A DNA stretch of 64,000 bases from NCBI GenBank assembly GCA_964594075.1, contig CAZQKW010000018.1, forward strand, positions 1 through 64,000, written 5' to 3'. Below are positions 51,665 through 59,881 of the stretch, in pieces (within the stretch, counting starts at the first letter, position 1; each line of letters starts with the position of its first letter). The position numbers were made by a program, and so were the translations under genes. A model generated the notes under the pieces. It was not told where the DNA came from, did no database searches, and was given only the letters and a program-made list of their open reading frames with translations. This DNA comes from CAZQKW01 sp964594075 (lineage in GTDB: Bacteria > Desulfobacterota > WTBG01 > CAIYCZ01).

Positions 51665-52321
51665 ATGAAACGTGAAAAAGAAATCGGGAAAAGTTTTTTG
51701 AGCGGCACAAAAGGGGGTATTATATTTATCATTGGCTCATTAGCAAGCATCGCGTTATTTTTTATTATGGCGAGATTTTTTGATTTCGTGGTCAAAAAAA
51801 CCGAGTCTGAACCACCGCGCACTATTCTGCCGTTTACTGAGCCTCAATCTCCTTCTGTGCCCTCTGGCGGTTCCGCCGGCGGTTCTCCACATGATGATTC
51901 TTCGCTCAAGCTTAATTTTTATACTGCGCTGTTGCAGAATAATGAAGACGTTGCCCACACCGCCTCGTTGAATAAAAAGACCGAAGCAAAATCTCCGCAG
52001 GCAAAGCCGCTCCCGAACGCTGCCGCGCAGGAACAACAAGTCGCACCAGCAGATAAAAATACCGCAGCGCAACGGCCGGTATCGCCCCAAGCCTTTTTCC
52101 TGCAAATGGGAGCATATCAAAAAACAGCAAAAGCACAATCAGTGGTAGCTGTATTGCGCAGCGCCGGATACCATCCCTATACGGATACCATTACGGTGCC
52201 GGGAAAGGGAACGCTCGTCAGGGTCAGGATAGGACCGTTCCAGGATCTCTCTATAGCGCAAAACAAAGCCGCCGAGATAGAAAAAAAGACAAAAATACCG
52301 GTCGGCATCACCAGACAATAA
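51665..52321 (+). CDS. SPOR-domain cell-envelope protein
   Basis: A 218-residue protein with one transmembrane helix (about 19-39, IIFIIGSLASIALFFIMARFF), a long Ser/Pro/Gln-rich periplasmic linker, and a C-terminal SPOR domain (FFLQMGAYQKTAKAQSVVAVLRSAGYHPYTDTI, VRVRIGPFQDLSIAQNKAAEIEKKTKIP), which binds denuded peptidoglycan at the septum. An argS-SPOR pairing is common in Gram-negative bacteria. It likely functions in cell division or envelope maintenance. Confidence 0.88.
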   Translation: MKREKEIGKSFLSGTKGGIIFIIGSLASIALFFIMARFFDFVVKKTESEPPRTILPFTEPQSPSVPSGGSAGGSPHDDSSLKLNFYTALLQNNEDVAHTASLNKKTEAKSPQAKPLPNAAAQEQQVAPADKNTAAQRPVSPQAFFLQMGAYQKTAKAQSVVAVLRSAGYHPYTDTITVPGKGTLVRVRIGPFQDLSIAQNKAAEIEKKTKIPVGITRQ

Positions 52322-52396
52322 CACTGTGTTGGCGCGTGCTTAGTGCCGAAAACCGTTCATCATGCGTCAACCTAAAGCACAGAGGAGATGGGGCTT

Positions 52397-52714
52397 ATGT
52401 CTGAATATGGGGTAGTCTATATTACCGCGTCATCTCAGGAAGAAGCAGAAAAAATTGCCGCGCATCTTGTTGCGACACGACTTGTGGCATGCGTTAATAT
52501 TTTCCCCGGGATTCAGTCGTTGTTCTGGTGGGAGGGAAAACTTTGCAGGGAACAAGAAGTTTTCATGATGGCTAAGACCCGCGCATCACTGTTTGGACAC
52601 GTGTGTGACGAGGTTAAGAAACTGCACAGCTACAAGGTTCCCGAGATCATACTGCTGCCGATTGAGGAAGGGTCTGCTGATTATCTGCAGTGGATAAAAT
52701 ATGAAACCAAATAA
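52397..52714 (+). CDS. cutA: CutA1-type divalent-ion tolerance protein
   Basis: A 105-residue protein matching CutA1: VVYITASSQEEAEKIAAHLVATRLVACVNIFPGIQSLFWWEGKL and EVFMMAKTRASLF, ending IEEGSADYLQWI. CutA1 is a trimer with a ferredoxin-like fold; its role is uncertain. The start MSEYGV at 52397 is chosen because GAGGAG lies at a good distance; the upstream ATG at 52388 is too close to it. It follows the SPOR gene by 75 bases. Confidence 0.93.
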   Translation: MSEYGVVYITASSQEEAEKIAAHLVATRLVACVNIFPGIQSLFWWEGKLCREQEVFMMAKTRASLFGHVCDEVKKLHSYKVPEIILLPIEEGSADYLQWIKYETK

Positions 52715-52767
52715 AACGAACCGCCGCAAACCGTGTGCGGCTGCATGCCGTTCGCGACGCGCCGTAG

Positions 52768-52815
52768 TTAGCAGGCTGTTGTAATAGTGTCATTCCAAAC
52801 ACAGTGAAAAACCTC
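52768..52815. repeat. Dispersed repeat R1, degenerate half copy
   Basis: GTTAGCAGGCTGTTGTAATA with following GTGTCATTCCAAACACAGTG matches the terminal repeat and core of R1 with several changes. The remaining spacer to 53006 shows no gene. Confidence 0.45.
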
Positions 52816-53006
52816 AACTGCAGCACCAATGACGGAATTCACTACGTTAGCAATGCATCATCTGTTAGCGCAGACTTTATAAAGTCACAATTACAATTGC
52901 CGGCGCGTAAAGCCAAGCGGTTCCACATATCACGAAACCCGTGGTCATATTTCATTACGTGTGCAGTGGGCAATTAACACTTATAAGAAAAAGGAGGTGA
53001 CCATCA

Positions 53007-53264
53007 ATGAGAGAAGAAAAAGTAGGGGAAGTCATGAAATTTTTTGCCAAGCCCGGTGTCGCGGCCATCAAAGTAACCAGCGGCGTTATAGCAGTCGGAG
53101 ATAAGATCAAAATTAAAGGACACACCACGGATTTTGAAGATGTTATTGGCAGCATGCAGATTGAAAATAAGGCCGTGGAAAAAGCCACAACGGGTGATCT
53201 CGTGGGCATAAAGGTCAAGGAACGAGTTCGTGAAGGTGATGAAGTTTTAAAGCTCGTTGATTAG
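53007..53264 (+). CDS. Small translation-factor-like protein (EF-Tu domain 2-like)
   Basis: An 85-residue single beta-barrel protein: EKVGEVMKFFAKPGVAAIKVTSGVIAVGDKIKIKG, TTDFEDVIGSMQIENKAVEKATTGDLVGIKVKERVREGDEVLKL. This is the pattern of domain 2 of EF-Tu/IF2-type GTPases without any G domain. Similar stand-alone proteins occur in archaea and bacteria. It has one of the best ribosome binding sites of the window (AAAAAGGAGGTGACCATCA), so it is probably well expressed. Role unknown; possibly a translation or RNA-binding accessory. Confidence 0.85.
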   Translation: MREEKVGEVMKFFAKPGVAAIKVTSGVIAVGDKIKIKGHTTDFEDVIGSMQIENKAVEKATTGDLVGIKVKERVREGDEVLKLVD

Positions 53265-53332
53265 CAGCAGATGAGGGAGGGTTTATTTGTAATAAGGACG
53301 TTCCCAAAATATTTTATTGATGGGGATGGAAA

Positions 53333-53458
53333 AGCGTCTGAGGGTTTCTCACTGCCACCACCCAACCGCCGGTGCGGGGAACACGGCAGGTGCTATTATA
53401 TTATGCAGTCCCCAGACCCCTGCATTGCCGTTGACGAAGGCTCTACCGGCTGCCTGCT
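53333..53458. ncRNA. Structured element S, copy B (possible small RNA or repeat)
   Basis: Second copy of the element at 49630-49754. Possible helices are GCCGGT with ACCGGC, ACGGCA with TGCCGT and ATGCAG with CTGCAT around a CCAGACC-containing loop. GGGAACACGGCAGGTGC and CTACCGGCTGCCTGC are identical in the two copies. A -35-type TTGACA begins 12 bases after the end. I do not recognise it as a known riboswitch or RNA family. Confidence 0.45.
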
Positions 53459-53469
53459 TTGGTAATTTC

Positions 53470-53498
53470 TTGACAAAAAAAATGCTCAATGATATGTA
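53470..53498 (+). promoter_or_regulatory. Sigma-70-type promoter
   Basis: TTGACA at 53470-53475 and TATGTA at 53493-53498 with a 17-base spacer containing an A-tract. It points toward the acyl-CoA dehydrogenase operon, 325 bases before its first ATG. Confidence 0.5.
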
Positions 53499-53532
53499 AA
53501 AAGTTCGCTTAAAAAGTAATGAAGTTCATGCT

Positions 53533-53545
53533 TGTCAATTTGTCA
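53533..53545. promoter_or_regulatory. Putative enhancer-binding-protein site, imperfect (TGTCA-N3-TGTCA)
   Basis: TGTCAATTTGTCA differs at one base from the palindromic form and matches the reverse complement of the site at 15035-15047 at 12 of 13 positions. It is centred about 155 bases upstream of the predicted sigma-54 transcription start. Confidence 0.45.
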
Positions 53546-53562
53546 GGTAGGTGTATATCCTT

Positions 53563-53575
53563 TGTCAACATGACA
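53563..53575. promoter_or_regulatory. Putative enhancer-binding-protein site, palindrome (TGTCA-N3-TGACA)
   Basis: TGTCAACATGACA is a perfect five-base inverted repeat with a three-base spacer, the same arrangement as TGTCAAATTGACA at 15141. It is centred 30 bases, close to three helical turns, from the neighbouring site and about 125 bases from the predicted start. Confidence 0.5.
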
Positions 53576-53667
53576 GCGAGTTGAAACACGGTTTATTCCC
53601 ACTTTTGTACCACAAGTTTTTAACTGCTTGTAATTACTTTATAATACTTTAAATAAGAATTATAGTT

Positions 53668-53684
53668 TTGGCATATATTGTGCC
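53668..53684 (+). promoter_or_regulatory. Sigma-54 (-24/-12) promoter of the acyl-CoA dehydrogenase operon
   Basis: TTGGCATATATTGTGCC has GG and GC ten bases apart and matches TGGCAC-N5-TTGCW with few changes. Transcription would start near 53695, giving a leader of about 130 bases. Acetoin dehydrogenase operons of other bacteria are sigma-54 dependent (AcoR), which fits the genes downstream. Confidence 0.6.
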
Positions 53685-53740
53685 CCATCTTTTAGTGCAG
53701 TCCTTTCTTCAAATATCCTCGCAAGAGGCTCAATATATAT

Positions 53741-53760
53741 TGTGATCACCTGTGATCACC
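53741..53760. repeat. Tandem TGTGATCACC repeat in the operon leader
   Basis: Two exact ten-base copies of TGTGATCACC lie side by side, each containing the palindrome GTGATCAC. They fall after the predicted sigma-54 start, so a repressor or RNA-level role is possible. Confidence 0.5.
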
Positions 53761-53823
53761 GGCTATTCAGGCAATGCGTAATAAATTCCCATTAAGAAAG
53801 ATGAAAGAAAGGAGAATAGTGTT

Positions 53824-55059
53824 ATGGCAGATTTTATGATTCCGACTCAATTTGGTCTCAGTGAAGAGCGCAAGATGATGCTCGAAACCCTGAAAAAGTT
53901 TAAAGAAAAAGAGTGTCCGAAGGACAAAATTGCTGAATGGGATGAACATGACCATTTTCCCATGGAGGTCTGGAAGAAACTTGGCCAGGAAGGTTTTTTG
54001 GGCGCGTGCTTTCCTGAAGAGTACGGCGGAACCGGTGGAAACATTATTGATGAAACACTCATTACCGAAGAGATTTCCAACAGCTTTTCTGCTATGGGCC
54101 TTTGCTACCTGACGGGTGTGTGCTTTGGCGGCATGTCCATCCTCAAATACGGCACTGAAGCACAAAAGCAAAAATATCTGCCCCCGCTTATTGCCGGCGA
54201 CTGGAATTTTGCCCTTTCATTGACTGAACCCGGCGGCGGCACGGATATTCTTGGCGCGCTTAAGTCCAGAGCTGTCGAGCAGCCTGATGGAACCTTTATC
54301 GCCAATGGCGCCAAGATTTTTACCACCGGTTTGCATGCGGCAAATACCGATGTGTTTATTGCCCGCACCGATGACGTTCCCAATAAACCCGCCCGCGGGC
54401 TTACCATCTTTCTTATTGACCGGGACAACATCGGCCAGCAGGAATTAGACGGCGAATTGCTGAATCAGCCGTTTTGTAAAGGCGTAACCTATAACAAGAT
54501 TAAGAAACTGGGAAGTCATATTCTGGCATCCTTTGAAGTTGCATTTGATGATGTCAGGCTGACCAAAGATCAGATACTGGGCGAGCGCGGCGCCGGATGG
54601 TATAATCTGCTGGCAACCCTCAACAACGAGCGCATTGTCTGCGCGGCAATTTCTGTGGGACTTGCCCAAGGATGCCTTGAAGAGGCCAATCAGTATGCAA
54701 AAGAGCGCGAAGCATTTGGCAAGCCGATCGGACAGTTCCAAGCGATTCAGCATCAGCTTGCTGACATGGCAACAGAAATTGAACTGGGGCGCCTGATCAC
54801 CTATAAAGCGGCATGGATGCAATCCATGGGAATTGAATGTGGAGTTGAAGCGACTATGGCAAAAATGTACACTTCTGATATGGCATTCCGCTGCACCGAC
54901 CGCGCCATGAGAATCCTTGCCGGATATGGATTCACCATGGAATACCATATCCAGCGATACTACCGAGACATCCGCCAACTGGTTTTTGCGCCGATTACCA
55001 ACGAGATGTCCCGGAACTTCATCGGCCAAGTCATGCTCGGCCAGAACAAATCCTATTAA
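53824..55059 (+). CDS. Acyl-CoA dehydrogenase family protein
   Basis: A 411-residue flavoprotein. ALSLTEPGGGTD and TFIANGAKIFTTGLHAANTDVFIART are the FAD/substrate blocks; REAFGKPIGQFQAIQHQLADM and RILAGYGFTMEY are in the C-terminal helical domain. The segment that holds the catalytic Glu in medium-chain enzymes (YEGT) reads FAPITNEM, lacking it; a Glu in LATLNNERIVCAA aligns with the position used in isovaleryl-CoA dehydrogenase, so activity is possible. Substrate not known. It is the first gene of the operon, with GAAAGGAGAATAGTGTT before the ATG. No electron-transfer flavoprotein genes are in the window. Confidence 0.88.
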   Translation: MADFMIPTQFGLSEERKMMLETLKKFKEKECPKDKIAEWDEHDHFPMEVWKKLGQEGFLGACFPEEYGGTGGNIIDETLITEEISNSFSAMGLCYLTGVCFGGMSILKYGTEAQKQKYLPPLIAGDWNFALSLTEPGGGTDILGALKSRAVEQPDGTFIANGAKIFTTGLHAANTDVFIARTDDVPNKPARGLTIFLIDRDNIGQQELDGELLNQPFCKGVTYNKIKKLGSHILASFEVAFDDVRLTKDQILGERGAGWYNLLATLNNERIVCAAISVGLAQGCLEEANQYAKEREAFGKPIGQFQAIQHQLADMATEIELGRLITYKAAWMQSMGIECGVEATMAKMYTSDMAFRCTDRAMRILAGYGFTMEYHIQRYYRDIRQLVFAPITNEMSRNFIGQVMLGQNKSY

Positions 55060-55070
55060 TGAGGAATGCG

Positions 55071-55116
55071 AATAATTCCCCCCGGACGGCTCACAGTCAG
55101 GGGGGAATTATTGTTT
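55071..55116 (+). terminator. Terminator-like hairpin inside the operon
   Basis: AATAATTCCCCCC (55071-55083) is perfectly complementary to GGGGGGAATTATT (55100-55112), with a 16-base loop and a following GTTTT. It lies just after the acyl-CoA dehydrogenase stop and may reduce transcription into the MaoC-like genes. Confidence 0.75.
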
Positions 55117-55257
55117 TGCATCGTTTAAAACGAGCCGGCGCCACAGGGCGCTATGCCTGAAAGGGTAACACCGGCATAATCATGTGCACCAGTTAAACGG
55201 CTGGTTCCGTGTCGTTGTAAATAACAGACAATAACTGATAACAAAGGAGGCTCAACC

Positions 55258-55722
55258 ATGGAGCAGAAATTTAACACCAGCTTAATTTCTGGATTTGGTC
55301 CCCAAAAGTTAATTGCGGATCTTACCTTTGAAGAAATGACGCCCGGTTTTGACTGCGGCGGCGGCACCTATAAAGTAACCGCCGAAGAAGCAGAGAAGTT
55401 CAGAAAACTCATGGGCGATACTAACACCTATCCGGCCGGGGTCGTGCCGGTTGGCATGATTTACATTTTCGGCCTGAGGATCTGCTGGGACCGCAAAGTA
55501 TTCATTGACGGCGCAATACGGGCCGGCGACAAAATAGTTTTTTATAATCCGGCGCGGGTGGGTGACACCATTACCACCAAATTATCCATTGCGGATAAGA
55601 AGGAAGTCACTAAAGACGACAAGGTGAGACGGTACCTTTACATTGATATGAAGGCAACCAATCAGAACGGCGAAAAGATCACCGATATCCAGATGAGCTT
55701 CTTGATGCCGGTTAAAAAATAG
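55258..55722 (+). CDS. Hot-dog-fold protein, MaoC/FAS1-dehydratase-like, probable subunit A
   Basis: A 154-residue hot-dog protein. PAGVVPVGMIYIFGLRICW and IRAGDKIVFYNPARVGDTITTKLSIADKKEV are the fold's core; the Asp-x-x-x-x-His catalytic pair of R-hydratases (GDxNPxH) is not seen, only MGDTNTYPAGV. It therefore resembles the non-catalytic or N-terminal half of two-gene MaoC-type hydratases and probably pairs with the next protein. AAAGGAGGCTCAACC precedes the ATG. Confidence 0.78.
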   Translation: MEQKFNTSLISGFGPQKLIADLTFEEMTPGFDCGGGTYKVTAEEAEKFRKLMGDTNTYPAGVVPVGMIYIFGLRICWDRKVFIDGAIRAGDKIVFYNPARVGDTITTKLSIADKKEVTKDDKVRRYLYIDMKATNQNGEKITDIQMSFLMPVKK

Positions 55723-55763
55723 CACCATGCATAAGCATCCCATTGCACCACAAGGAGGATAGT

Positions 55764-56189
55764 ATGAGCACCATAAATTTTGCCACTGTGCAGGTTGGCG
55801 ACAAGCTGCCAGCTAAAAGTTTAACGGTAACGCAGGAATTCATCAATCAGTATGCCGACATCTGCGGCGATTATAATTCCATTCACGTTGATGTCGAGGG
55901 AATGAAAAATCACCCGATTTTCAAGGGCACCATTGCCCATGGCACCATTAATGTGGAACCGGTGCTTCAGGCAATCGGTGCAATCCAGGGAACGGGATGG
56001 CCGGTCGCAGGAACTAAGATTGATCTCCAGTTCAGAGCTCCCGTACGCCCCGGCGATACGATTACCAGCAACCTGGTCGTCAAAGAAAAAAAGACGGAAG
56101 GCGGCAGGAATATACTGGTGTGCGATATGACGATTGCAAATGCCGCAGGCAACTGTGTGCTGGGCACGGTTGAGATTGTCATCCCGTAA
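55764..56189 (+). CDS. MaoC-like (R)-specific enoyl-CoA hydratase, catalytic subunit
   Basis: A 141-residue hot-dog protein containing the hydratase-2 motif YADICGDYNSIHVDVEGMK with the catalytic Asp and His, and FKGTIAHGTINVEPV. The last part (LQFRAPVRPGDTITSNLVVKEKK) is typical of MaoC dehydratases. The start MSTINFATV at 55764 follows AAGGAGGATAGT. With the preceding subunit it would hydrate enoyl-CoA produced by the acyl-CoA dehydrogenase. Confidence 0.88.
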   Translation: MSTINFATVQVGDKLPAKSLTVTQEFINQYADICGDYNSIHVDVEGMKNHPIFKGTIAHGTINVEPVLQAIGAIQGTGWPVAGTKIDLQFRAPVRPGDTITSNLVVKEKKTEGGRNILVCDMTIANAAGNCVLGTVEIVIP

Positions 56190-56355
56190 TCGGCAGCAGG
56201 TGCGGTATAGGTTTGCCGCCGCGATGAGCAGTGCGGTGCGAACTGCGTTTTTGAGAGCTGCACAACGATGGCGCGGCGTTATGAGCGGTTACGGGTACTG
56301 GATAAATCAGAACAGTTGTCTGGTATAATTTTTTAATGCATCTGGAGGATACTCA

Positions 56356-57318
56356 ATGAAAATAAGCAAGGACACCAAAATTGATCTGTTCACACGCATG
56401 GTAAAAATCAGGACCTTTGAAGATGAAACTAATAAGATTTTCATGGCAGGCAAGGAAATGCCGGGTTTTCTGCATTTGTCGCAAGGTGAAGAAGCGGTTG
56501 CGACCGGAACCTGCAGCAACCTGAACATTGAAGACGCCATTTATACGACTCATCGCGGACACGGCTGCATCATTGCAAAGGGCGCAGACCTGAAGCCAAT
56601 GATGGCGGAGCTGTTCGGCCGTATTGACGGCTGTTGCAAGGGCCGCGCAGGGTCCATGCACTTTGCCGATGTTAAGACTGGTTGCATGGGATCAAACGGT
56701 GTGGTGGGCGAAGGAATGCGGCTTGCCATCGGCACCGCATTTGCTCAGAAATACAAGAAAACCAACAATGTGACAGCAGTGTTTTTTGGCGAGGGCGCAA
56801 CGGGAACCGGTTCATTCCATGAATCATTCAATATGGCGGGAACACTGAAGCTGCCGGTAATTTTCGTATGCAGCATTAATCTCTATGCGCAGATGACCCA
56901 CAAATCGGTTCACATCGCCATTGAAAATGTCGCCGATCGCGCCGTGGGGTATGGGGCGCCGGGTGTTACCATTGACGGCAATGATGTAGAGCTGGTGTAT
57001 GAGGAAGTTGCCAAGGCGGTAAAGCACTGCCGCGCGGGCAAAGGCCCCTATATGGTCGAATGCAAGACCTACCGTCACCACGGCCACTTTATTGGCGATC
57101 CGTGCAACTACCGGCCGGCCGGAGAGCTGGAAGAATGGTTGAAAAAAGACCCCGTCGTCCTCTATGAGAAGAAGCTTCTTAAGGAAGGGGTGCTGGATGA
57201 AAAGGGCGTTCAGGCGATAAAAGACGAGTGCCAGAGACTGGTTGATGAAGCAGTCGCGTTTGCGCGCCAAAGCCCGCAGCCTGATATTGAAGAACTCTAC
57301 AAAGATATTTTTGCTTGA
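56356..57318 (+). CDS. 2-oxoacid/acetoin dehydrogenase E1 component, alpha subunit
   Basis: A 320-residue thiamine-diphosphate enzyme subunit. The TPP motif GDG...N is represented by AVFFGEGATGTGSFHESFNMAGTLKLPVIFVCSIN, and GCCKGRAGSMHFADVKTGCMGSNGVVG and YRHHGHFIGDP (phosphorylation-loop-like) are typical of PDH/AcoA alpha chains. It pairs with the beta subunit 63 bases downstream. The substrate (acetoin, pyruvate or a branched-chain acid) cannot be read from sequence; AcoA-like blocks and the heterotetramer favour acetoin or a related compound. Confidence 0.9.
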   Translation: MKISKDTKIDLFTRMVKIRTFEDETNKIFMAGKEMPGFLHLSQGEEAVATGTCSNLNIEDAIYTTHRGHGCIIAKGADLKPMMAELFGRIDGCCKGRAGSMHFADVKTGCMGSNGVVGEGMRLAIGTAFAQKYKKTNNVTAVFFGEGATGTGSFHESFNMAGTLKLPVIFVCSINLYAQMTHKSVHIAIENVADRAVGYGAPGVTIDGNDVELVYEEVAKAVKHCRAGKGPYMVECKTYRHHGHFIGDPCNYRPAGELEEWLKKDPVVLYEKKLLKEGVLDEKGVQAIKDECQRLVDEAVAFARQSPQPDIEELYKDIFA

Positions 57319-57381
57319 TCGTTCCGCACCGGACATGATGCAGGCGAAATGTGAACCATTATTTACTGGAGGATATATCCT

Positions 57382-58359
57382 ATGGGAAAACCGATAATGT
57401 TTCAGTGGGCAATCAATCATGGAATTGCAGAAGAGATGCGCCGTGACCCGACCGTTTTCATCATCGGCGAAGATGTCGGCAAACCGGGCGGACCGTTTGG
57501 TGTGACGCGCGGCATTTATGAAGAATTCGGCCCAGAACGGGCAGTTGACACGCCAATCAGCGAGGGTGCGATTGTGGGCCTGGCAATTGGTGCGGCAGCG
57601 GCAGGGCTGCGGCCGGTGGCTGAAATCATGTTTATGAACTTTATCACCCTGTGCGTTGAGGAATTATATAACCAGGCATCCAAGATGCACTGGATGTTTG
57701 GCGCCCAGGTTAAAGTGCCGATGGTGGTGCGTGCCATGACGGCGGGCGGATACGGAGCCGGTCCGCATCATTCATCATCGCTTGAAGCCTGGTTCGCACA
57801 TATGCCGGGTTTGAAGGTCGTTATGCCCAGCACGCCGGTCAATGCCAAGGGACTCATGAAAGCGGCTATTCGCGATGACAACCCGGTGCTGTATGTGGAG
57901 CCGCTGTCTTCCTACCGAATTAAAGCTGAAATTCCTGAAGGCGATTACGTCACGCCGATTGGCAAATGCGAGATCGTCAAAGAAGGAAGTGATATTACCA
58001 TCGTCAGCGTTGGCCGCATGCTTACCGAATCCCTCAAGGCGATTGACCAGCTTGCCAACGACGGCATCAAGGCTGAACTCATTGACCTGTTGACGGTGAA
58101 CCCTCTTGATATGGAAACCATCTACGCATCGGTGAAAAAGACGCACCGTCTGGTTATCATTCATGAGGCTAAACAGACCATGGGCATAGGCGCTGAAATC
58201 GCAGCCTCGGTGCAGGATACCGTGTTTGACTGGCTTGACGCTCCGGTGGCACGCGTTGCCGCTCCCTTTACCCACATCGCTTTTCAGCCCAAGCTTGAGC
58301 AGCATTACCTGCCTGATGCCGGAAAACTGGTTGCTCAGGTGAAGAAAATGATGGGTTGA
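57382..58359 (+). CDS. 2-oxoacid/acetoin dehydrogenase E1 component, beta subunit
   Basis: A 325-residue transketolase-like beta chain: FIIGEDVGKPGGPFGVTRGIYEEFGPERAVDTPISEGAIVGLAIGAAAAGLRPVAEIMF with the catalytic Glu, then VVRAMTAGGYGAGPHHSSSLEAWFAHMPGLKVVMPS. It forms an alpha2beta2 E1 with the upstream subunit. It is followed 42 bases on by the E2 gene. GGAGGATATATCC precedes the ATG. Confidence 0.93.
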   Translation: MGKPIMFQWAINHGIAEEMRRDPTVFIIGEDVGKPGGPFGVTRGIYEEFGPERAVDTPISEGAIVGLAIGAAAAGLRPVAEIMFMNFITLCVEELYNQASKMHWMFGAQVKVPMVVRAMTAGGYGAGPHHSSSLEAWFAHMPGLKVVMPSTPVNAKGLMKAAIRDDNPVLYVEPLSSYRIKAEIPEGDYVTPIGKCEIVKEGSDITIVSVGRMLTESLKAIDQLANDGIKAELIDLLTVNPLDMETIYASVKKTHRLVIIHEAKQTMGIGAEIAASVQDTVFDWLDAPVARVAAPFTHIAFQPKLEQHYLPDAGKLVAQVKKMMG

Positions 58360-58401
58360 TTGTTCAGCACCGCAGATGTGACCACAAAGAAAGGAGCATT
58401 T

Positions 58402-59787
58402 ATGGCAATTGAAGTCACCATGCCCAAACTTGGGCTCACAATGGAAACCGGTAAAATCACCGAGTGGAAGAAGCAGGAAGGCGAGCAGGTCAAAAAGGGA
58501 GAAATCCTTCTGGTGGTAGAAACGGAAAAGATCACCTATGAAGTTGAAGCGCCCGGCGATGGCATACTGCACATTGTTGTTCCCGTAGAAGGCGAAGTGC
58601 CGGTTGCAGCGCTGATCGGCTATCTGGCAGCAGACCAGGCAGAGTATGATAAACTTGTTGCCGGGGGTGCTCCGGCCGCGGCAGCGGCAACACCGGTTGC
58701 AGCAGCGCCAGCCGCAGCTGCGGTTATGGCGCCGGCAGCAGCGCCCGCAGCCCCACGTGCACCGGGTGAGCGCGTAAAAAGTTCACCCTATGCGCGGAAG
58801 CTGGCGCAGGAAGCGGGAATAGACATTGCACTGGTGCCCGGCACCGGTCCTGAAGGCAGAGTCGTGGCGCGTGATGTTGTGGCATTCAAAGACAGCGCAC
58901 CGCGTATCAAAATGACGCCGGTTGCGGAAAAAATGGCCGCCGATCTGAAATTAGACGTTTCTCAGATTGTGGGCACCGGTCCAGGCGGCAAAATTACTAA
59001 AGAAGATATTGAACAGGCCGTGGCGCGACAAAAGGCGCCTGAGGCTGCGGCCGTGGCTCCTGCTGCGCCAAAACCTGCTGTTGCTCCCGCCGCAGGAGAC
59101 AGACTGGTCAAACTGACCGGGATGCGCAAGGTTATTGCACGCAAGATGCTGGAGAGTTGCAACCAGGCTGCTCAGGCATACATGACCAACGGCGTAGATG
59201 CGACCGCGATCCAGGAATTCAGAGAACAGATATTGCCACTTGGCGAAAAAAAATACAAGGTCAGAGTTACGATCACGGATATCATGATGAAAATAACCGC
59301 CGCGGCCATCAGGCGGCACATGATTATCAACACCCGCTGGACTGACGAGGGCATTCTCTGGCTTAACGACATCCATATGGGAATGGCAATGGCGCTCAAA
59401 GACGGCCTTATCGTGCCGGTCATCAGAAACTGCGACCAGAAATCAATCATTGAGATTGCAAAAATTCGCACCGAGTTGATTGAGAAGGGCCGTTCCGGCA
59501 AGCTCGGTCCTGACGACATGAAGGGTAGCACGTTTACGCTTTCGGCGATGGGCATGTTTGGCACCGAGTTGTTCACCGCCATCATCAACCAGCCGGAAAA
59601 TGCGATACTCGGCGTGGGCGCTATTATTGACAAACCATGGGTGGTCAATAAACAGATTGTTGTCAGGCCCATCATGAATGTTTCTCTGACATACGATCAT
59701 AGAACCATTGACGGGGCCGAGGCAGGCCAGTTTCTGCGCACCTTAAAGGAACTGCTGGAGAACCCCATGATGATACTGGCAGAGTAA
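58402..59787 (+). CDS. Dihydrolipoyl acyltransferase (E2) with two subunit-binding domains
   Basis: A 461-residue E2. Residues 1-80 are a lipoyl domain with Lys43 in VVETEKITYEV; an Ala/Pro linker follows. Two peripheral-subunit-binding domains are seen: SSPYARKLAQEAGIDIALVPGTGPEGRVVARDV and MTPVAEKMAADLKLDVSQIVGTGPGGKITKEDI. The acyltransferase domain ends with TYDHRTIDGAEAGQFL, containing the catalytic His and Asp. The start MAIEVTMPKLG at 58402 follows AAAGGAGCATTT. Two binding domains are unusual for bacterial acetoin E2s, and may hold both E1 and E3. Confidence 0.93.
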   Translation: MAIEVTMPKLGLTMETGKITEWKKQEGEQVKKGEILLVVETEKITYEVEAPGDGILHIVVPVEGEVPVAALIGYLAADQAEYDKLVAGGAPAAAAATPVAAAPAAAAVMAPAAAPAAPRAPGERVKSSPYARKLAQEAGIDIALVPGTGPEGRVVARDVVAFKDSAPRIKMTPVAEKMAADLKLDVSQIVGTGPGGKITKEDIEQAVARQKAPEAAAVAPAAPKPAVAPAAGDRLVKLTGMRKVIARKMLESCNQAAQAYMTNGVDATAIQEFREQILPLGEKKYKVRVTITDIMMKITAAAIRRHMIINTRWTDEGILWLNDIHMGMAMALKDGLIVPVIRNCDQKSIIEIAKIRTELIEKGRSGKLGPDDMKGSTFTLSAMGMFGTELFTAIINQPENAILGVGAIIDKPWVVNKQIVVRPIMNVSLTYDHRTIDGAEAGQFLRTLKELLENPMMILAE

Positions 59788-59881
59788 AAATGGTTTTCAG
59801 CGGGCGTGGTCAGCAGCTCTGCGCGGCTGTGCCGGCTGATTGCGGATAGAGTATTTTTTTACAGGGAAAGGAAATCAGGAT

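Larger units (their letters stand above)
53265..53823. promoter_or_regulatory. Regulatory spacer upstream of the acyl-CoA dehydrogenase/2-oxoacid dehydrogenase operon
   Basis: This 559-base region contains no gene I accept. It holds element S copy B, a sigma-70-type promoter, two TGTCA-type sites, a sigma-54-type promoter and a tandem TGTGATCACC repeat, each listed. The stacking of two promoter classes suggests basal plus activated expression of the operon. Confidence 0.5.

Noticed and set aside
53271..53465. 64-codon frame covering element S copy B
   Set aside because: The matching frame in copy A is shifted by an indel and ends differently, so conservation is at RNA/DNA level, not protein level.
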